Below, piece by piece: positions 18,106 through 26,783 of a DNA stretch of 64,000 bases (positions are counted from its first letter, which is position 1; every line of letters starts with the position of its first letter). The translations under genes were made by a program, and so were the position numbers. The stretch is from Robiginitomaculum sp. Its GTDB lineage: Bacteria > Pseudomonadota > Alphaproteobacteria > Caulobacterales > Maricaulaceae. The stretch lies in contig NVXK01000003.1 of the NCBI GenBank assembly GCA_002733905.1, forward strand, positions 25,859-89,858, read 5' to 3'. The notes under the pieces were generated by a model. That model had not been told where the DNA came from. It made no database searches and was given only the letters and a program-made list of their open reading frames with translations.

Positions 18106-18459
18106 TTAAAGAGCAGCTTGGGCCTTGTCTACCAAGGTTTTAAACGCTGCTGGTTCATTGATCGCAAGATCAGCAAGCATTTTACGGTCAACTTCGATAT
18201 CGGCTTTGTTCAAACCGTTGATGAATGTACCATATGTCAGGCCGTGCAAACGCACAGCCGCATTGATACGTTGAATCCAAAGCGCGCGATATTGACGCTT
18301 TTTAAGTTTACGACCAATATATGCATATTGACCAGCTTTTTCGACTGCTTGGTTAGCAATACGAAATGTATTCTTACGACGGCCGCGATAGCCTTTTGCA
18401 AGATCGATAATTTTTTTGTGACGTGCGTGTTTGGTAACACCTCTTGATACGCGTGCCAT
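18106..18459 (-). CDS. rplT: 50S ribosomal protein L20
   Basis: L20 of normal length (117 residues), beginning [24 protein letters not shown] and ending with the globular 23S-binding part. It binds 23S rRNA early in large-subunit assembly and in many bacteria represses the rpmI-rplT mRNA. It lies 23 bases downstream of rpmI. Confidence 0.98.
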   Translation of the reverse strand: MARVSRGVTKHARHKKIIDLAKGYRGRRKNTFRIANQAVEKAGQYAYIGRKLKKRQYRALWIQRINAAVRLHGLTYGTFINGLNKADIEVDRKMLADLAINEPAAFKTLVDKAQAAL

Positions 18460-18482
18460 AGTCTACTCCAATTCTGTATCTG

Positions 18483-18683
18483 TTAGCCGTACGGCATGAA
18501 TTTTTTGCGGATAACGCGCGCATCGCACTCGGCAAGGATAGTTGTGCCGCGATTATTACGAATTTGCTTGTTAGTACGCTTGATCATACCATGCTGCTTA
18601 CCAGCTTGACCTGCTTTGATTTTTCCAGAAGCAGTAAATTTGAAGCGCTTTTTGGCACTCGATTTTGTCTTCATTTTTGGCAT
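18483..18683 (-). CDS. rpmI: 50S ribosomal protein L35
   Basis: L35 of 66 residues, with the family start [15 protein letters not shown]. The ATG at 18683 is preceded by GGAG at proper spacing; a frame extended by four codons is not needed. The leader RNA has a perfect hairpin just upstream of the ribosome site (18701-18716) and a promoter about 100 bases upstream. Confidence 0.96.
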   Translation of the reverse strand: MPKMKTKSSAKKRFKFTASGKIKAGQAGKQHGMIKRTNKQIRNNRGTTILAECDARVIRKKFMPYG

Positions 18684-18700
18684 TTCGTTCTCCATTTTAC

Positions 18701-18716
18701 GAATAGCGAGCTATTC
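18701..18716 (-). promoter_or_regulatory. hairpin next to the rpmI ribosome binding site
   Basis: GAATAG and CTATTC form a perfect six-base stem around the tetraloop CTCG (minus-strand sense), ending a few bases before the GGAG of rpmI. Position in the leader of an L35-L20 operon makes a role in translational feedback possible. That role is inference. Confidence 0.4.
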
Positions 18717-18784
18717 CTGAACTTAAGAACCGACAGGCATGCCTTTAGCCCATACGGTTACACCCCAATCATTGAGGAATTCGG

Positions 18785-18812
18785 GTTATAGGCCTAACCA
18801 CAGGGAATGCAA
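18785..18812 (-). promoter_or_regulatory. promoter for rpmI-rplT
   Basis: On the minus strand TTGCAT (18807-18812) and TATAAC (18785-18790) are separated by 16 bases. The predicted start gives a leader of roughly 95 bases before rpmI. This puts an independent promoter directly ahead of the ribosomal-protein genes, consistent with infC being elsewhere. Confidence 0.5.
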
Positions 18813-18823
18813 GCGTTGAATCG

Positions 18824-19576
18824 CTATTTTGCGTCTGGTTTTATGACAGAAGACATTGGCGCTTTGACGGAATGGCTAGGGGGCAGGGTTACAGGCTGAA
18901 AAGCCCTTAACCGCTTGGCCTCTATGATCTTACCGCGCACGACAAGTGTGTCGATACTGTCTGGATTATAGCGCATTGATTTTTTGATATCGACGAGGGC
19001 TTGGTCGAGCTTGTCTTGGCGTAACCGTGCATCGGCGCGGTAGCGTAAAGCGGCCGCATTTTGTGGTTCGAAAGCCAGTGCAGATGTCAGATCAGTCTCG
19101 GCGTAATCCCACCGCCCCATTGCCGCATATGCACGTGCACGCACAATGCGTAACGCCGTGTCTGATTTTGCAATTTTCAGACCTGCCGTTGCTGCGTCAT
19201 AAGCTTTGTGTGGAGTGTTCGCTTTTAGCCATAAATCAGCAGACTCGGCGTAATAGCCAGCCCGCATAGCAGGACTGCCGCCATCAGGGGCTTTGGCGAG
19301 TTTCTCGAGGCGAAAGGCGGCCTCTTCTTCATGGCCGAGTGCGAATAATGCCATTGCGACACAATGACGTGCGCGACGACCGCCCCCGTCACCTTGCCAG
19401 ATAAGCGCGTCTTCGAATGCGGTCTCTGCATCATCCGCGATTTTTTCAAGGCAATTTTTATGCTTGGCGTCAAAACTGACTTTAACAGGTTTTGCTCCCT
19501 GCTTGACTTCATCGGCCCATACAGGCACTGCAATGAAAGCGCATAAACTGGCGCATGTGAGGAATAGGGTTTTCAT
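18824..19576 (-). CDS. secreted tetratricopeptide-repeat protein
   Basis: A 250-residue protein with a signal peptide ending near VWADE. It is followed by helical repeats typical of TPR proteins, clearest in ARAYAAMGRWDYAETDLTSA and ADARLRQDKLDQALVDIKKS. TPR proteins of this kind serve as periplasmic scaffolds, and no partner is evident. I start at ATG 19576, where the signal peptide begins; an 11-codon longer frame begins with GTG. It is divergent from the SDR gene with only 34 bases between starts. Confidence 0.8.
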   Translation of the reverse strand: MKTLFLTCASLCAFIAVPVWADEVKQGAKPVKVSFDAKHKNCLEKIADDAETAFEDALIWQGDGGGRRARHCVAMALFALGHEEEAAFRLEKLAKAPDGGSPAMRAGYYAESADLWLKANTPHKAYDAATAGLKIAKSDTALRIVRARAYAAMGRWDYAETDLTSALAFEPQNAAALRYRADARLRQDKLDQALVDIKKSMRYNPDSIDTLVVRGKIIEAKRLRAFQPVTLPPSHSVKAPMSSVIKPDAK

Positions 19577-19610
19577 AAAGCCTATGTAACGAGGAGACGT
19601 TTTAAACACA

Positions 19611-20483
19611 ATGGGCGTAGACGTTAAATTACAGTCAGAAACTTTCTTGTTCTTTGGACTGGGCTATGTGGCCCGTGCGCTCTTGCCTTCATTGCTTGCA
19701 AAAGGTTTTCACGTATTCGCAACGGCGCGCACCCAAGACGCCGCGCAAGCGTGTGAAGCCTTAGGCGTTACGCCAATACGCTTTAATGGTGCGGCTTCAC
19801 GTGAGTTAAAAACCGTCTTGAAAAAAACCGCATATATAATGTCATCTATTGCACCGAACGCCGATGGTGATCCCGTGATAAATGCCCTTGGTAAGAATTG
19901 GGTCAAGAGAGCACCAAATCTAAAGTGGGCGGGATATTTGTCCGCGACCAGTGTTTATGGCGATCGGGGTGGGCAGTGGGTGTTCGAGGAAGAATTTCTC
20001 TACCCCACGACATCACGTGGAAAATACCGTGTACTGGCTGAACTGGATTGGTGTGAAAGCGGTGCACCTGTGCATATCTTCAGGCTCGCAGGTATTTATG
20101 GCCCAGACCGAAATGCCTTTAAACGTGTCCGCGCCGATAATGCCAAAGCCATTATAAAAGAAGGTCATGTGTCTAGCCGTATCCATGTCGATGATATTGT
20201 CTCGGCGCTCCTGCTCTCAATGGAAAATCCAAACCCGTTACGTATCTATAATCTCGCAGATGATACGCCATGCCCTCCGCAAGATGTGCTTAATTATGCG
20301 GCTGAATTACTTGGTATAACCCTGCCTCAAATGGCGTTCACAGACGCAAACATGTCCCCACTCGCCCGCAGCTTCTACAACGATTTACGGCGTACCTCTA
20401 ATGAGAGGGTAAAACGGGAATTGGGATGGGCGTTGAAATACCCAAACTATAAAGAGGGCCTAAAGGCTATTTTAAAAATTTAG
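19611..20483 (+). CDS. NAD(P)-dependent SDR/epimerase-family protein
   Basis: A 290-residue extended-SDR-like protein. The dinucleotide-binding motif is FGLGYVARAL at residues 15-24. Similar proteins (YeeZ-like) have a shortened SDR fold; here a YxxxK-type pair may be in TSRGKYRVLAELDW. The segment HVDDIVSALLLSME and the RIYNLADDTP strand are also typical. The substrate is unknown. GAGGAG lies 14 bases upstream of the ATG, a longish spacing. The 3' end overlaps the convergent hydrolase gene by 12 bases. Confidence 0.8.
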   Translation: MGVDVKLQSETFLFFGLGYVARALLPSLLAKGFHVFATARTQDAAQACEALGVTPIRFNGAASRELKTVLKKTAYIMSSIAPNADGDPVINALGKNWVKRAPNLKWAGYLSATSVYGDRGGQWVFEEEFLYPTTSRGKYRVLAELDWCESGAPVHIFRLAGIYGPDRNAFKRVRADNAKAIIKEGHVSSRIHVDDIVSALLLSMENPNPLRIYNLADDTPCPPQDVLNYAAELLGITLPQMAFTDANMSPLARSFYNDLRRTSNERVKRELGWALKYPNYKEGLKAILKI

Positions 20484-21245
20484 CAGGGAAACTGTCTTCA
20501 ACAATCTCTCAATATCACTCTCCCGTGACAAGCTATGATCGCCGTCTTTGACAAGTGTCATCTCCATGTCATTACTTGTTACCACGTCGAGTAGTTTTTG
20601 GGCGTGTGCCCAAGGGACGCTGGTGTCTTGCATGCCTTGGAGGATACGGACGGGGCCGTTAAAAGATATGGGGGCGTCGAGGAGTTGGTTTTCGCGACCA
20701 TCGACGATCAACTCGCGGCTAATCTCATAAGGTTCGTCATAATCGGATGGCTCATAATATATGCCGTCTTCCATAATGGTTTTGCGAATGGTGTCATCAA
20801 ACCTTGCCCACATCAATTTCTCGGTAAAGTCGGGGGCAGGGGCGATAAGCACGAGAGCCTTCACCCGCTCTGGTCTTGCAAGGGCGGCGAGCAACGCCGT
20901 CCATCCCCCCATGCTTGACCCGACAATGATTTGATCCCCTGATGTAAGTTCATCAATGACGTGAACCGTGTCTTGCGCCCAACGTGAAACTGTACCGTCC
21001 CGAAACCGACCTGTGGACTTGCCGTGGCCAAAATAATCAAACCTGACATAGCTACGGTCTTGTGCTTTGGCCCAATCATGTAGAGCAAGCGCTTTGCTAC
21101 CCTCCATATCTGACTTAAGTCCACCACACCAAATAATGCCTGCACCATCAGATTTACCTTGGTTTTTGCAATAGGCGATTTTGTTGATCTCTTGGTCTGC
21201 GAAAGCAGGCGCTGTTAAATATTTTACCGTACATGCATTTGTCAT
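20472..21245 (-). CDS. alpha/beta hydrolase
   Basis: A 257-residue cytoplasmic alpha/beta hydrolase. The nucleophile elbow is GSSMGGW at about residue 110. An acid residue is likely in QGMQDTSVPW and the base histidine in GDHSLSRESD near the C-terminus. It resembles prolyl-oligopeptidase-like or palmitoyl-thioesterase-like (ABHD10-type) hydrolases. The reaction is not determined. It converges on the SDR gene with a 12-base overlap. Confidence 0.85.
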   Translation of the reverse strand: MTNACTVKYLTAPAFADQEINKIAYCKNQGKSDGAGIIWCGGLKSDMEGSKALALHDWAKAQDRSYVRFDYFGHGKSTGRFRDGTVSRWAQDTVHVIDELTSGDQIIVGSSMGGWTALLAALARPERVKALVLIAPAPDFTEKLMWARFDDTIRKTIMEDGIYYEPSDYDEPYEISRELIVDGRENQLLDAPISFNGPVRILQGMQDTSVPWAHAQKLLDVVTSNDMEMTLVKDGDHSLSRESDIERLLKTVSLLNF

Positions 21246-21292
21246 GTTATGTGCTTTCCCATTACCAACAAAATCATTAGTTAAGTATAGCC

Positions 21293-22438
21293 ATGAATAT
21301 TTTACAAGTCGTGCCTGAATTAAATGCAGGTGGTGTTGAACGCACTACGATTGAAATTGCCCAAGCTTTGCATGCGCGTGGCTTTACCGCCCATGTGGCG
21401 AGTGAAGGTGGACGCATGGAAGATGAATTGCGGGCGGCGCAGGGGGCCTTGCACCGCTTGCCAATGGGCAGTAAAAATCCGCTGAATTTGAGGAGTAATA
21501 CTAAGGCGCTGATTGATCTGATTAAAAAAAATAAGATTGATCTTGTCCATGCACGCTCCCGCGCCCCTGCTTGGGCGGCCAAAGCGGCGGCGCAGGCCAC
21601 TGGCGTTGCGTTTATCACGACGTATCACGGTATCTATAATGCGAAATCTGGATTGAAACGTCGCTATAATGCCGTGATGACAAAGGGTGATATTATTATT
21701 GCCAATTCAAAATTCACCAAAGCCCATATTATAAAAGAACATAATATATCAGCCGATAAAATCATCGTGATTGCACGTGGCGTCGATATGGTTGTTTTCG
21801 ATCCCAAGCTTGTCAAAGCAAAGGCGGTCAAGGACTGTAAGAAAAACTGGGGTATTGAAAATACTTCATGGCCTGTTTTATTACTCCCTGGTCGTTTGAC
21901 CCGTTGGAAAGGTCAATTGGTTGCCATCAAATCACTCGCAGAATTAAAAGAAAATGGTGTTGATGCCTATCTTGTTTTGCTTGGTGACGCGCAAGGCCGC
22001 GATGATTATATCACAGAGATCGAAGTGTTGAGCGAGAGCTTGGGCATCTCGGACCGTGTCAAAATTGTTTCACATACACTTGATATGCCCACGGCATATA
22101 TGGCTGCTAATCTGGTAATTTCTGCATCAACGGACCCAGAAGCGTTTGGCCGTGTCGCTGTCGAGGCGCAAGCCATGCAAAAACTTGTCATTGCCACAAA
22201 ACACGGCGGTGCATTGGAAACGGTCATCGAGGGTGAAACTGGTTTCTTAGTGACGCCCTCTGACGTGCAGGCCTTAACAACAGGGATATCCGAGGCGTTG
22301 GCTTTATCGCCCGCAAAATACAAAACACTGGGAGGCTTTGCGCGAAAACGCATAATGAAAGAATTTTCGGCGCAGGCTCTGAAAGAGGCAACATTGGCTG
22401 TGTATCAACAGGCCATAGCGACGAATAAATCGCCTTAA
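21293..22438 (+). CDS. family 4 glycosyltransferase
   Basis: A GT-B-fold retaining glycosyltransferase of 381 residues. The N-terminal domain opens with LQVVPELNAGGVERTTIEIA. The C-terminal donor-binding domain has LLPGRLTRWKGQ and the EAFGRVAVEAQAMQ segment carrying the EX7E motif. Similar alphaproteobacterial proteins act in LPS or exopolysaccharide synthesis at the inner membrane face. Neither donor nor acceptor can be read from the sequence. It stands alone upstream of infC. Confidence 0.88.
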   Translation: MNILQVVPELNAGGVERTTIEIAQALHARGFTAHVASEGGRMEDELRAAQGALHRLPMGSKNPLNLRSNTKALIDLIKKNKIDLVHARSRAPAWAAKAAAQATGVAFITTYHGIYNAKSGLKRRYNAVMTKGDIIIANSKFTKAHIIKEHNISADKIIVIARGVDMVVFDPKLVKAKAVKDCKKNWGIENTSWPVLLLPGRLTRWKGQLVAIKSLAELKENGVDAYLVLLGDAQGRDDYITEIEVLSESLGISDRVKIVSHTLDMPTAYMAANLVISASTDPEAFGRVAVEAQAMQKLVIATKHGGALETVIEGETGFLVTPSDVQALTTGISEALALSPAKYKTLGGFARKRIMKEFSAQALKEATLAVYQQAIATNKSP

Positions 22439-22522
22439 CGCCGCTTTCCTGCCTCTCTGCTTGGGCAAATAAGCAACAAATTCATAAAAACCATAGTTTT
22501 CCACATAAGAGTGCTTGAAAAT

Positions 22523-22568
22523 TGTGTCATGAAAAGCCATATTCCTGCCGTGTGAAATTTTTGACACA
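22523..22568 (+). promoter_or_regulatory. stem-loop in the infC leader
   Basis: TGTGTCA (22523-22529) pairs with TGACACA (22562-22568). Four more A-T pairs follow inside after a two-base bulge. An alternative stem, GTGTG (22550-22554) with CACAC (22565-22569), competes for the same bases. The structure ends about 23 bases before the ribosome site of infC. A regulatory role is inference. Confidence 0.35.
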
Positions 22569-22602
22569 CATGAGCTAAACTGCAACAAAATGGAGAACAA
22601 AC

Positions 22603-23139
22603 ATAGCCCGCAGACCACTTGCCGCGCCGCCCTCAAAAAAAGGGCCACGCACTAACGATGATATTACATCGCCTAAAGTCTTACTTATCACTGAAACCGG
22701 AGAAAAACGTGGCGTCGTCGCTATTGACGAAGCAATCGCTTTAGCACGTTCCGTTGGCCTTGATCTTGTGGAAGTGTCTCCAAACCCGGATATGCCTGTT
22801 TGTAAAATTCTTGATTACGGTAAAATGCGTTTTGAAGCGCAAAAGAAAAAAGCCGCAAACAAAAAACGCCAAAAGACCCAAGAAGTAAAAGAAATTAAAA
22901 TGCGTCCGAATATTGATACGCATGATTATCTTGTCAAAACAAAAGCGATGACAAAATTCTTTGACCGTGGTGACAAGGTTAAGGTGACAATTCGTTTCCG
23001 TGGCCGTGAAATGGCCCATATGGACCGTGGCCGTGATCTCTTGATCCGTGTCAAGGAGGACTTCGCAGAAACCACTAAAGTTGAGTTTCATCCAAAAACC
23101 GAAGGTCGTTTAATGACGATGGTTTTGGCGCCTAAATAG
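22603..23139 (+). CDS. infC: translation initiation factor IF-3, with non-canonical AUA start
   Basis: IF-3 binds the 30S subunit, prevents premature 50S joining and proofreads start codons. Domain N includes GPRTNDDI and VGLDLVEVSPNPDMPVCKILDYGKM. The linker is lysine-rich, and domain C contains VTIRFRGREMAHMDRG. No ATG, GTG or TTG exists in frame between the upstream stop at 22576 and a GTG deep in domain N at 22768. GGAG at 22592-22595 stands seven bases before ATA at 22603, where alphaproteobacterial IF-3 is expected to begin. The resulting 178 residues match the family. Rare start codons let IF-3 repress its own synthesis. Confidence 0.93.
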   Translation: MARRPLAAPPSKKGPRTNDDITSPKVLLITETGEKRGVVAIDEAIALARSVGLDLVEVSPNPDMPVCKILDYGKMRFEAQKKKAANKKRQKTQEVKEIKMRPNIDTHDYLVKTKAMTKFFDRGDKVKVTIRFRGREMAHMDRGRDLLIRVKEDFAETTKVEFHPKTEGRLMTMVLAPK

Positions 23140-23171
23140 GCATTATATTTGGTATATTGACGGAGAGAAAC

Positions 23172-23345
23172 GTGGGTTTCCTTAAAGGCGTATTAGCCGT
23201 ATTTTTATTCCCGGGTAATCTGGTCATTCGTGCTATTGGTATTACACCAGAACAAGATGGCGGCATTGTGCGTAGCACAGTGAATATGATTGTATGGGGC
23301 TTGGTTATGTTTGCGATCCTCGTACCAACTGTCATTATGAAATAG
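23172..23345 (+). CDS. 57-residue membrane protein
   Basis: A small protein with two hydrophobic segments (about residues 2-18 and 36-54) and an invariant-looking turn GITPEQDGG between them. GTG at 23172 is preceded by GGAG at six-base spacing, which makes it a better start than the TTG at 23157. Its TAG stop overlaps the GTG start of the truncated haemoglobin gene (TAGTG). It might position or support the haemoglobin at the membrane; this is only a contextual guess. Confidence 0.65.
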   Translation: MGFLKGVLAVFLFPGNLVIRAIGITPEQDGGIVRSTVNMIVWGLVMFAILVPTVIMK

Positions 23346-23821
23346 TGGCAGATACAATACACGTTTCCGACGACATTACCGAAGAAGACATTCAAAAACT
23401 GACCCATGTATTTTATACTTGGGTCAGAAAAGATGATCTGCTTGGCCCAATTTTTAACGGAAAAATTGGGACGAGTGATAAAGACTGGGAACCCCATATT
23501 GAAAAGATCAATAATTTTTGGTCTAATATTTTCCTCCGCACAGGTCGTTATCATGGGCAACCTTTGAGTAAACATATTGGCTTCCCAACGATGAGCCCCA
23601 AGCATTTCACGCGTTGGCTTGAACTGTTTGACAAAGCAGGCGCAAAGGCTTTAGCGCCACATAAACATGAACGTTTCAATCAAACTGCAAAACGTATTGC
23701 CCAAAGTTTCCAAATGGCGTTAGCCGTTCACTATTCTCAAAAAGAAGGTGTGAGTGACGCAGATAATCCATTTATAGATTTTGGGATACGGCGACCATCT
23801 TGGGCGCACAAAAAAGACTAG
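23345..23821 (+). CDS. group III truncated haemoglobin
   Basis: A 158-residue haem protein of the truncated-haemoglobin group III. The helical pattern runs from DITEEDIQKLTHVFYTWVRKDD to the F-helix region. The likely proximal histidine is in MSPKHFTRWLELF, and HIGFPTM lies just before it. Members bind oxygen or nitric oxide and may protect respiration. The GTG start overlaps the stop of the small membrane protein. The N-terminus has no secretion signal. The last codons overlap the convergent queG gene by four bases. Confidence 0.87.
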   Translation: MADTIHVSDDITEEDIQKLTHVFYTWVRKDDLLGPIFNGKIGTSDKDWEPHIEKINNFWSNIFLRTGRYHGQPLSKHIGFPTMSPKHFTRWLELFDKAGAKALAPHKHERFNQTAKRIAQSFQMALAVHYSQKEGVSDADNPFIDFGIRRPSWAHKKD

Positions 23822-24852
23822 TTCGAAATTTGCGCCAATGCCCATTCGGCTGCGTCCCGTACAACAGGGTCGCTATGTGATAAATGTGGTGAGATAATAT
23901 CACCAAAATTTGCATCTCCGGAATTGCCAATTGCATACAGCACATTGCGTAAAAACCTCGGTAGACCAATCCGCTTTATGGGTGACCCAGAGAAATGGGT
24001 GCGAAAATTTTGGTCTGTTAATTTCGCAAGCATAGCAAGGTCAGGCGCGTTTAAATCAGGTCGCGCGATCAATTTTTGTTCACTGGCCGCTTGCGCGAAT
24101 TTATTCCAAGGGCAAACAGAAAGACAATCGTCACAACCATAAATACGATTGCCAAGCTTGGCCCGCAGGTTTTTTGGAATGGGGTCTTTATGCTCAATCG
24201 TCAGATACGAAATACATAAACGCGCGTCCAATTTATACGGCGCTGGAAATGCATCGGTCGGGCACACATCAAGGCACGCCGTACATGACCCGCAATCCCC
24301 AGTTTTAAGAATTGTGGGGGTTAGCTGTTCCTCGCTAAGAATAACGCCAAGAAACAACCATGATCCAAATTCACGACTGACTAAATTTGTGTGCTTGCCT
24401 TGCCAGCCAATACCCGACATCGCCGCCAATGGTTTTTCCATTAACGGGGCCGTGTCGACAAAAACCTTCACATCTTTAGTCGTATCTCTTGCGAGTAATC
24501 CTGCGACTTCTTTTAGTTTTCCCTTGATGAGGCTATGATAGTCTTTGTTACGTGCATAAACGGAAATAGTGGCTTTATCAGTTTGCGATAGACTGGCCAT
24601 TGGGTCTGTGTCAGGGCCATAATTAAATCCGAGTACGAGGGCAGAACGTGCCTCGGGCCAAAGATTATGTGGATGGGCACGCCGAAATGCGGTTTCTTTC
24701 ATCCAGTCCATAGTGCCGTGATATTGGTTGTTGATAAATTCGTTTAGCCACGCGCCGTTTTGCTTTCCGACATCCCCCAGATCAACAATGCCAAAGGTTG
24801 AAAACCCTAGCTTTTGAATGCGCGTTTGGAGGTTTTTCGAGAGCGCAAACAC
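23818..24852 (-). CDS. queG: epoxyqueuosine reductase
   Basis: The last enzyme of queuosine synthesis, which reduces epoxyqueuosine to queuosine in the tRNA wobble position using cobalamin and two 4Fe-4S clusters. The two ferredoxin-like motifs are CGSCTACLDVCPTDAF and CDDCLSVCPWNKF. A HEAT-like C-terminal tail includes SDPVVRDAAEWAL. The length (344 residues) is normal. The GTG start at 24852 lies three bases after the stop of the GST gene, so both are co-transcribed. Confidence 0.95.
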   Translation of the reverse strand: MFALSKNLQTRIQKLGFSTFGIVDLGDVGKQNGAWLNEFINNQYHGTMDWMKETAFRRAHPHNLWPEARSALVLGFNYGPDTDPMASLSQTDKATISVYARNKDYHSLIKGKLKEVAGLLARDTTKDVKVFVDTAPLMEKPLAAMSGIGWQGKHTNLVSREFGSWLFLGVILSEEQLTPTILKTGDCGSCTACLDVCPTDAFPAPYKLDARLCISYLTIEHKDPIPKNLRAKLGNRIYGCDDCLSVCPWNKFAQAASEQKLIARPDLNAPDLAMLAKLTDQNFRTHFSGSPIKRIGLPRFLRNVLYAIGNSGDANFGDIISPHLSHSDPVVRDAAEWALAQISN

Positions 24853-24855
24853 GCG

Positions 24856-25536
24856 CTAAAAATCCAGATCCGCATAATGAGGTGGCGCGCGCAGCCCTGG
24901 AATTTTATCTTTTAACAATGGACGAAATGATGGTCGTGATTTTAATTTTTGATACCAGGCTTTGAGCTCTGGCCATTTTTCCCAATCAATTTCACCCAAA
25001 TAATCGAGGCACGAAATATGCGCACCCGCAGCAATGTCAGCAAGGCTTATGGTTTTACCTGCAAGCCAGTCACGGCTTTCTGATAACCAGTTAAAATATT
25101 CGAGGTGAAATTTTAAATGCTCACGCCCAATTCTTAAATTCGCGGGGTTGGGGGCGGCGCTTCCCGTGAGTGTTTTTTCGAGACGTTCGGTGAGAATATA
25201 GGTATTTACATCCCCTGCAAATCTAATGTCAAACCAGTTTACAATACGCCTCACTTCTGCGCGCTCTCTTGGTGTTGAAGGCATCAGAGACGTGCGTGCA
25301 TTTTGGTCATCGGCGGCATATTCGCAAATGGCACGGGCGGAACTGATAATCGTTTTGCTAACACTTGTATCTTCGACAAGACAGGGGGGAACCCCCTCTG
25401 TACACAGGCGCAAAAAAGAGTTGCCCGGTTCCCATGGTGTAATGGATACCAGTTTGAATTTAAGTTTTTTTTCCGCAAGTGCCAACCGCGCTTGGCGCGA
25501 GTCCGGATCAAGCGGCCAATGATATAGAGTTCTCAT
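24856..25536 (-). CDS. glutathione S-transferase family protein
   Basis: A 226-residue GST-like protein. The N-terminal thioredoxin-like domain begins RTLYHWPLDPDSRQARLAL, and the cis-proline region is GVPPCLVED. The helical C-terminal domain includes WLAGKTISLADIAAGAHI, with the conserved aspartate of the N-capping box. The substrate is unknown. It is the first gene of a two-gene unit with queG. Confidence 0.9.
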   Translation of the reverse strand: MRTLYHWPLDPDSRQARLALAEKKLKFKLVSITPWEPGNSFLRLCTEGVPPCLVEDTSVSKTIISSARAICEYAADDQNARTSLMPSTPRERAEVRRIVNWFDIRFAGDVNTYILTERLEKTLTGSAAPNPANLRIGREHLKFHLEYFNWLSESRDWLAGKTISLADIAAGAHISCLDYLGEIDWEKWPELKAWYQKLKSRPSFRPLLKDKIPGLRAPPHYADLDF

Positions 25537-25617
25537 AGGCAGATAATAACGTTAAGGGGGTAAGAAATTGTTAAGAATAAAGTGCGTTTTCACGCGCGAA
25601 TATGAATGTGTTTTTGG

Positions 25618-26649
25618 CTAGGTTTCCACATTAATTTGGCAGCATTTTTCGTCTGGGTCGTGTTTGTCTTGATGGAAAATAGAATTGCCATGTAATTGAT
25701 GGCAACTCGACGGATGAGGGTGGATGAGAATGTCTGCGGCAGGATATGATTCCATCATACGTTTTTCAGCTGCAACGACAATTTCATGGGCTTCGCTGAG
25801 GGACAGTTTATCATCCAGATCAAGTTGCATTTGAATGTGGACATGAGGCCCCGCCGCGCGCGTTCGTAAATCATGCACCCCATTTATGCGTTTGTCCTCA
25901 AGCGCAAGATCACGAATAAGCCAGCGTTCTTTTTCTGGCAGTTCATGATCCATCAATTGGCTCCATGCGAGCCGACCTACGCGGTAAGCGGTATAAAATA
26001 GCCACAATGAAATCCCTACGCCTACAATGGCGTCTGCACGTACAAATGATGTGTAACTGGTGATAAATATACCAATAATAACCGCAAGGTTAGCAGACAT
26101 ATCAGCGAAATAATGGGCGCGGTCTCCACGTACGGCAAGTGAACCTGTCGCTTTAATCGCCCATGTTTGGGCAATTAATAGCCATGTGGTCAACAAAACC
26201 GCAATCCCCATCACAGCAATCGCATACCCGCCATGGGCAATCGTGTGTGGGTGTTGTACGTTTTCGAAAGCCATTTCCAATAAATGCATGGCGGCAATAA
26301 TGATAAGGCAGACTTGCAGAACGGCAGAAAATCCTTCGGCCTTGCCCCGTCCAAATCTGTAATGTGTATCTGGCGTGCGGGCCGCGTAACGCACAGCAAA
26401 ATAACTAGAGAGGGCGGCGACAAAATCGAGACCCGAATGCACGAGGGATGATAAAATGCCAACCGAGCCTGATTCTTTGAAAACAATGAATTTTAGGGTA
26501 ATCAAAAGAAGCCCAACACCGACAGAAAAGGCAGTGATGCGGCGTGTAATACGAGAACTTGCTTGTGCAGATAGCCTGCCAGGGCGTCCTTCGCGAAAGG
26601 GAACGCTACCTGGTGTGCGTTTCGGAAATTGCTTTTGCGCGCGTGCCAT
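25618..26649 (-). CDS. cation diffusion facilitator (FieF/YiiP-like) transporter
   Basis: An inner-membrane divalent-metal/proton antiporter of 343 residues. Six helices occupy about residues 35-230. Metal-site residues appear in HSGLDFVAAL (helix 2) and HYFADMSANLAV (helix 5, HxxxD). The cytoplasmic domain includes the HVHIQMQLDLD segment. A histidine-rich tail (HPHPSSCHQLHGNSIFHQ) may buffer metal. Zinc, iron or manganese are possible substrates. An AGG-containing ribosome site supports the ATG at 26649. Confidence 0.92.
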   Translation of the reverse strand: MARAQKQFPKRTPGSVPFREGRPGRLSAQASSRITRRITAFSVGVGLLLITLKFIVFKESGSVGILSSLVHSGLDFVAALSSYFAVRYAARTPDTHYRFGRGKAEGFSAVLQVCLIIIAAMHLLEMAFENVQHPHTIAHGGYAIAVMGIAVLLTTWLLIAQTWAIKATGSLAVRGDRAHYFADMSANLAVIIGIFITSYTSFVRADAIVGVGISLWLFYTAYRVGRLAWSQLMDHELPEKERWLIRDLALEDKRINGVHDLRTRAAGPHVHIQMQLDLDDKLSLSEAHEIVVAAEKRMMESYPAADILIHPHPSSCHQLHGNSIFHQDKHDPDEKCCQINVET

Positions 26650-26783
26650 AGTGCCTACTTGGTTATTGATATGGATTGTTATAGCATTACTTTCGCAAGG
26701 GATAGATATTTTTCGCGTGACTTTTTATTTATAATCCTTACCGATAATTTCGGTACATATCATTTCATTGAAAAGAGAAAACT

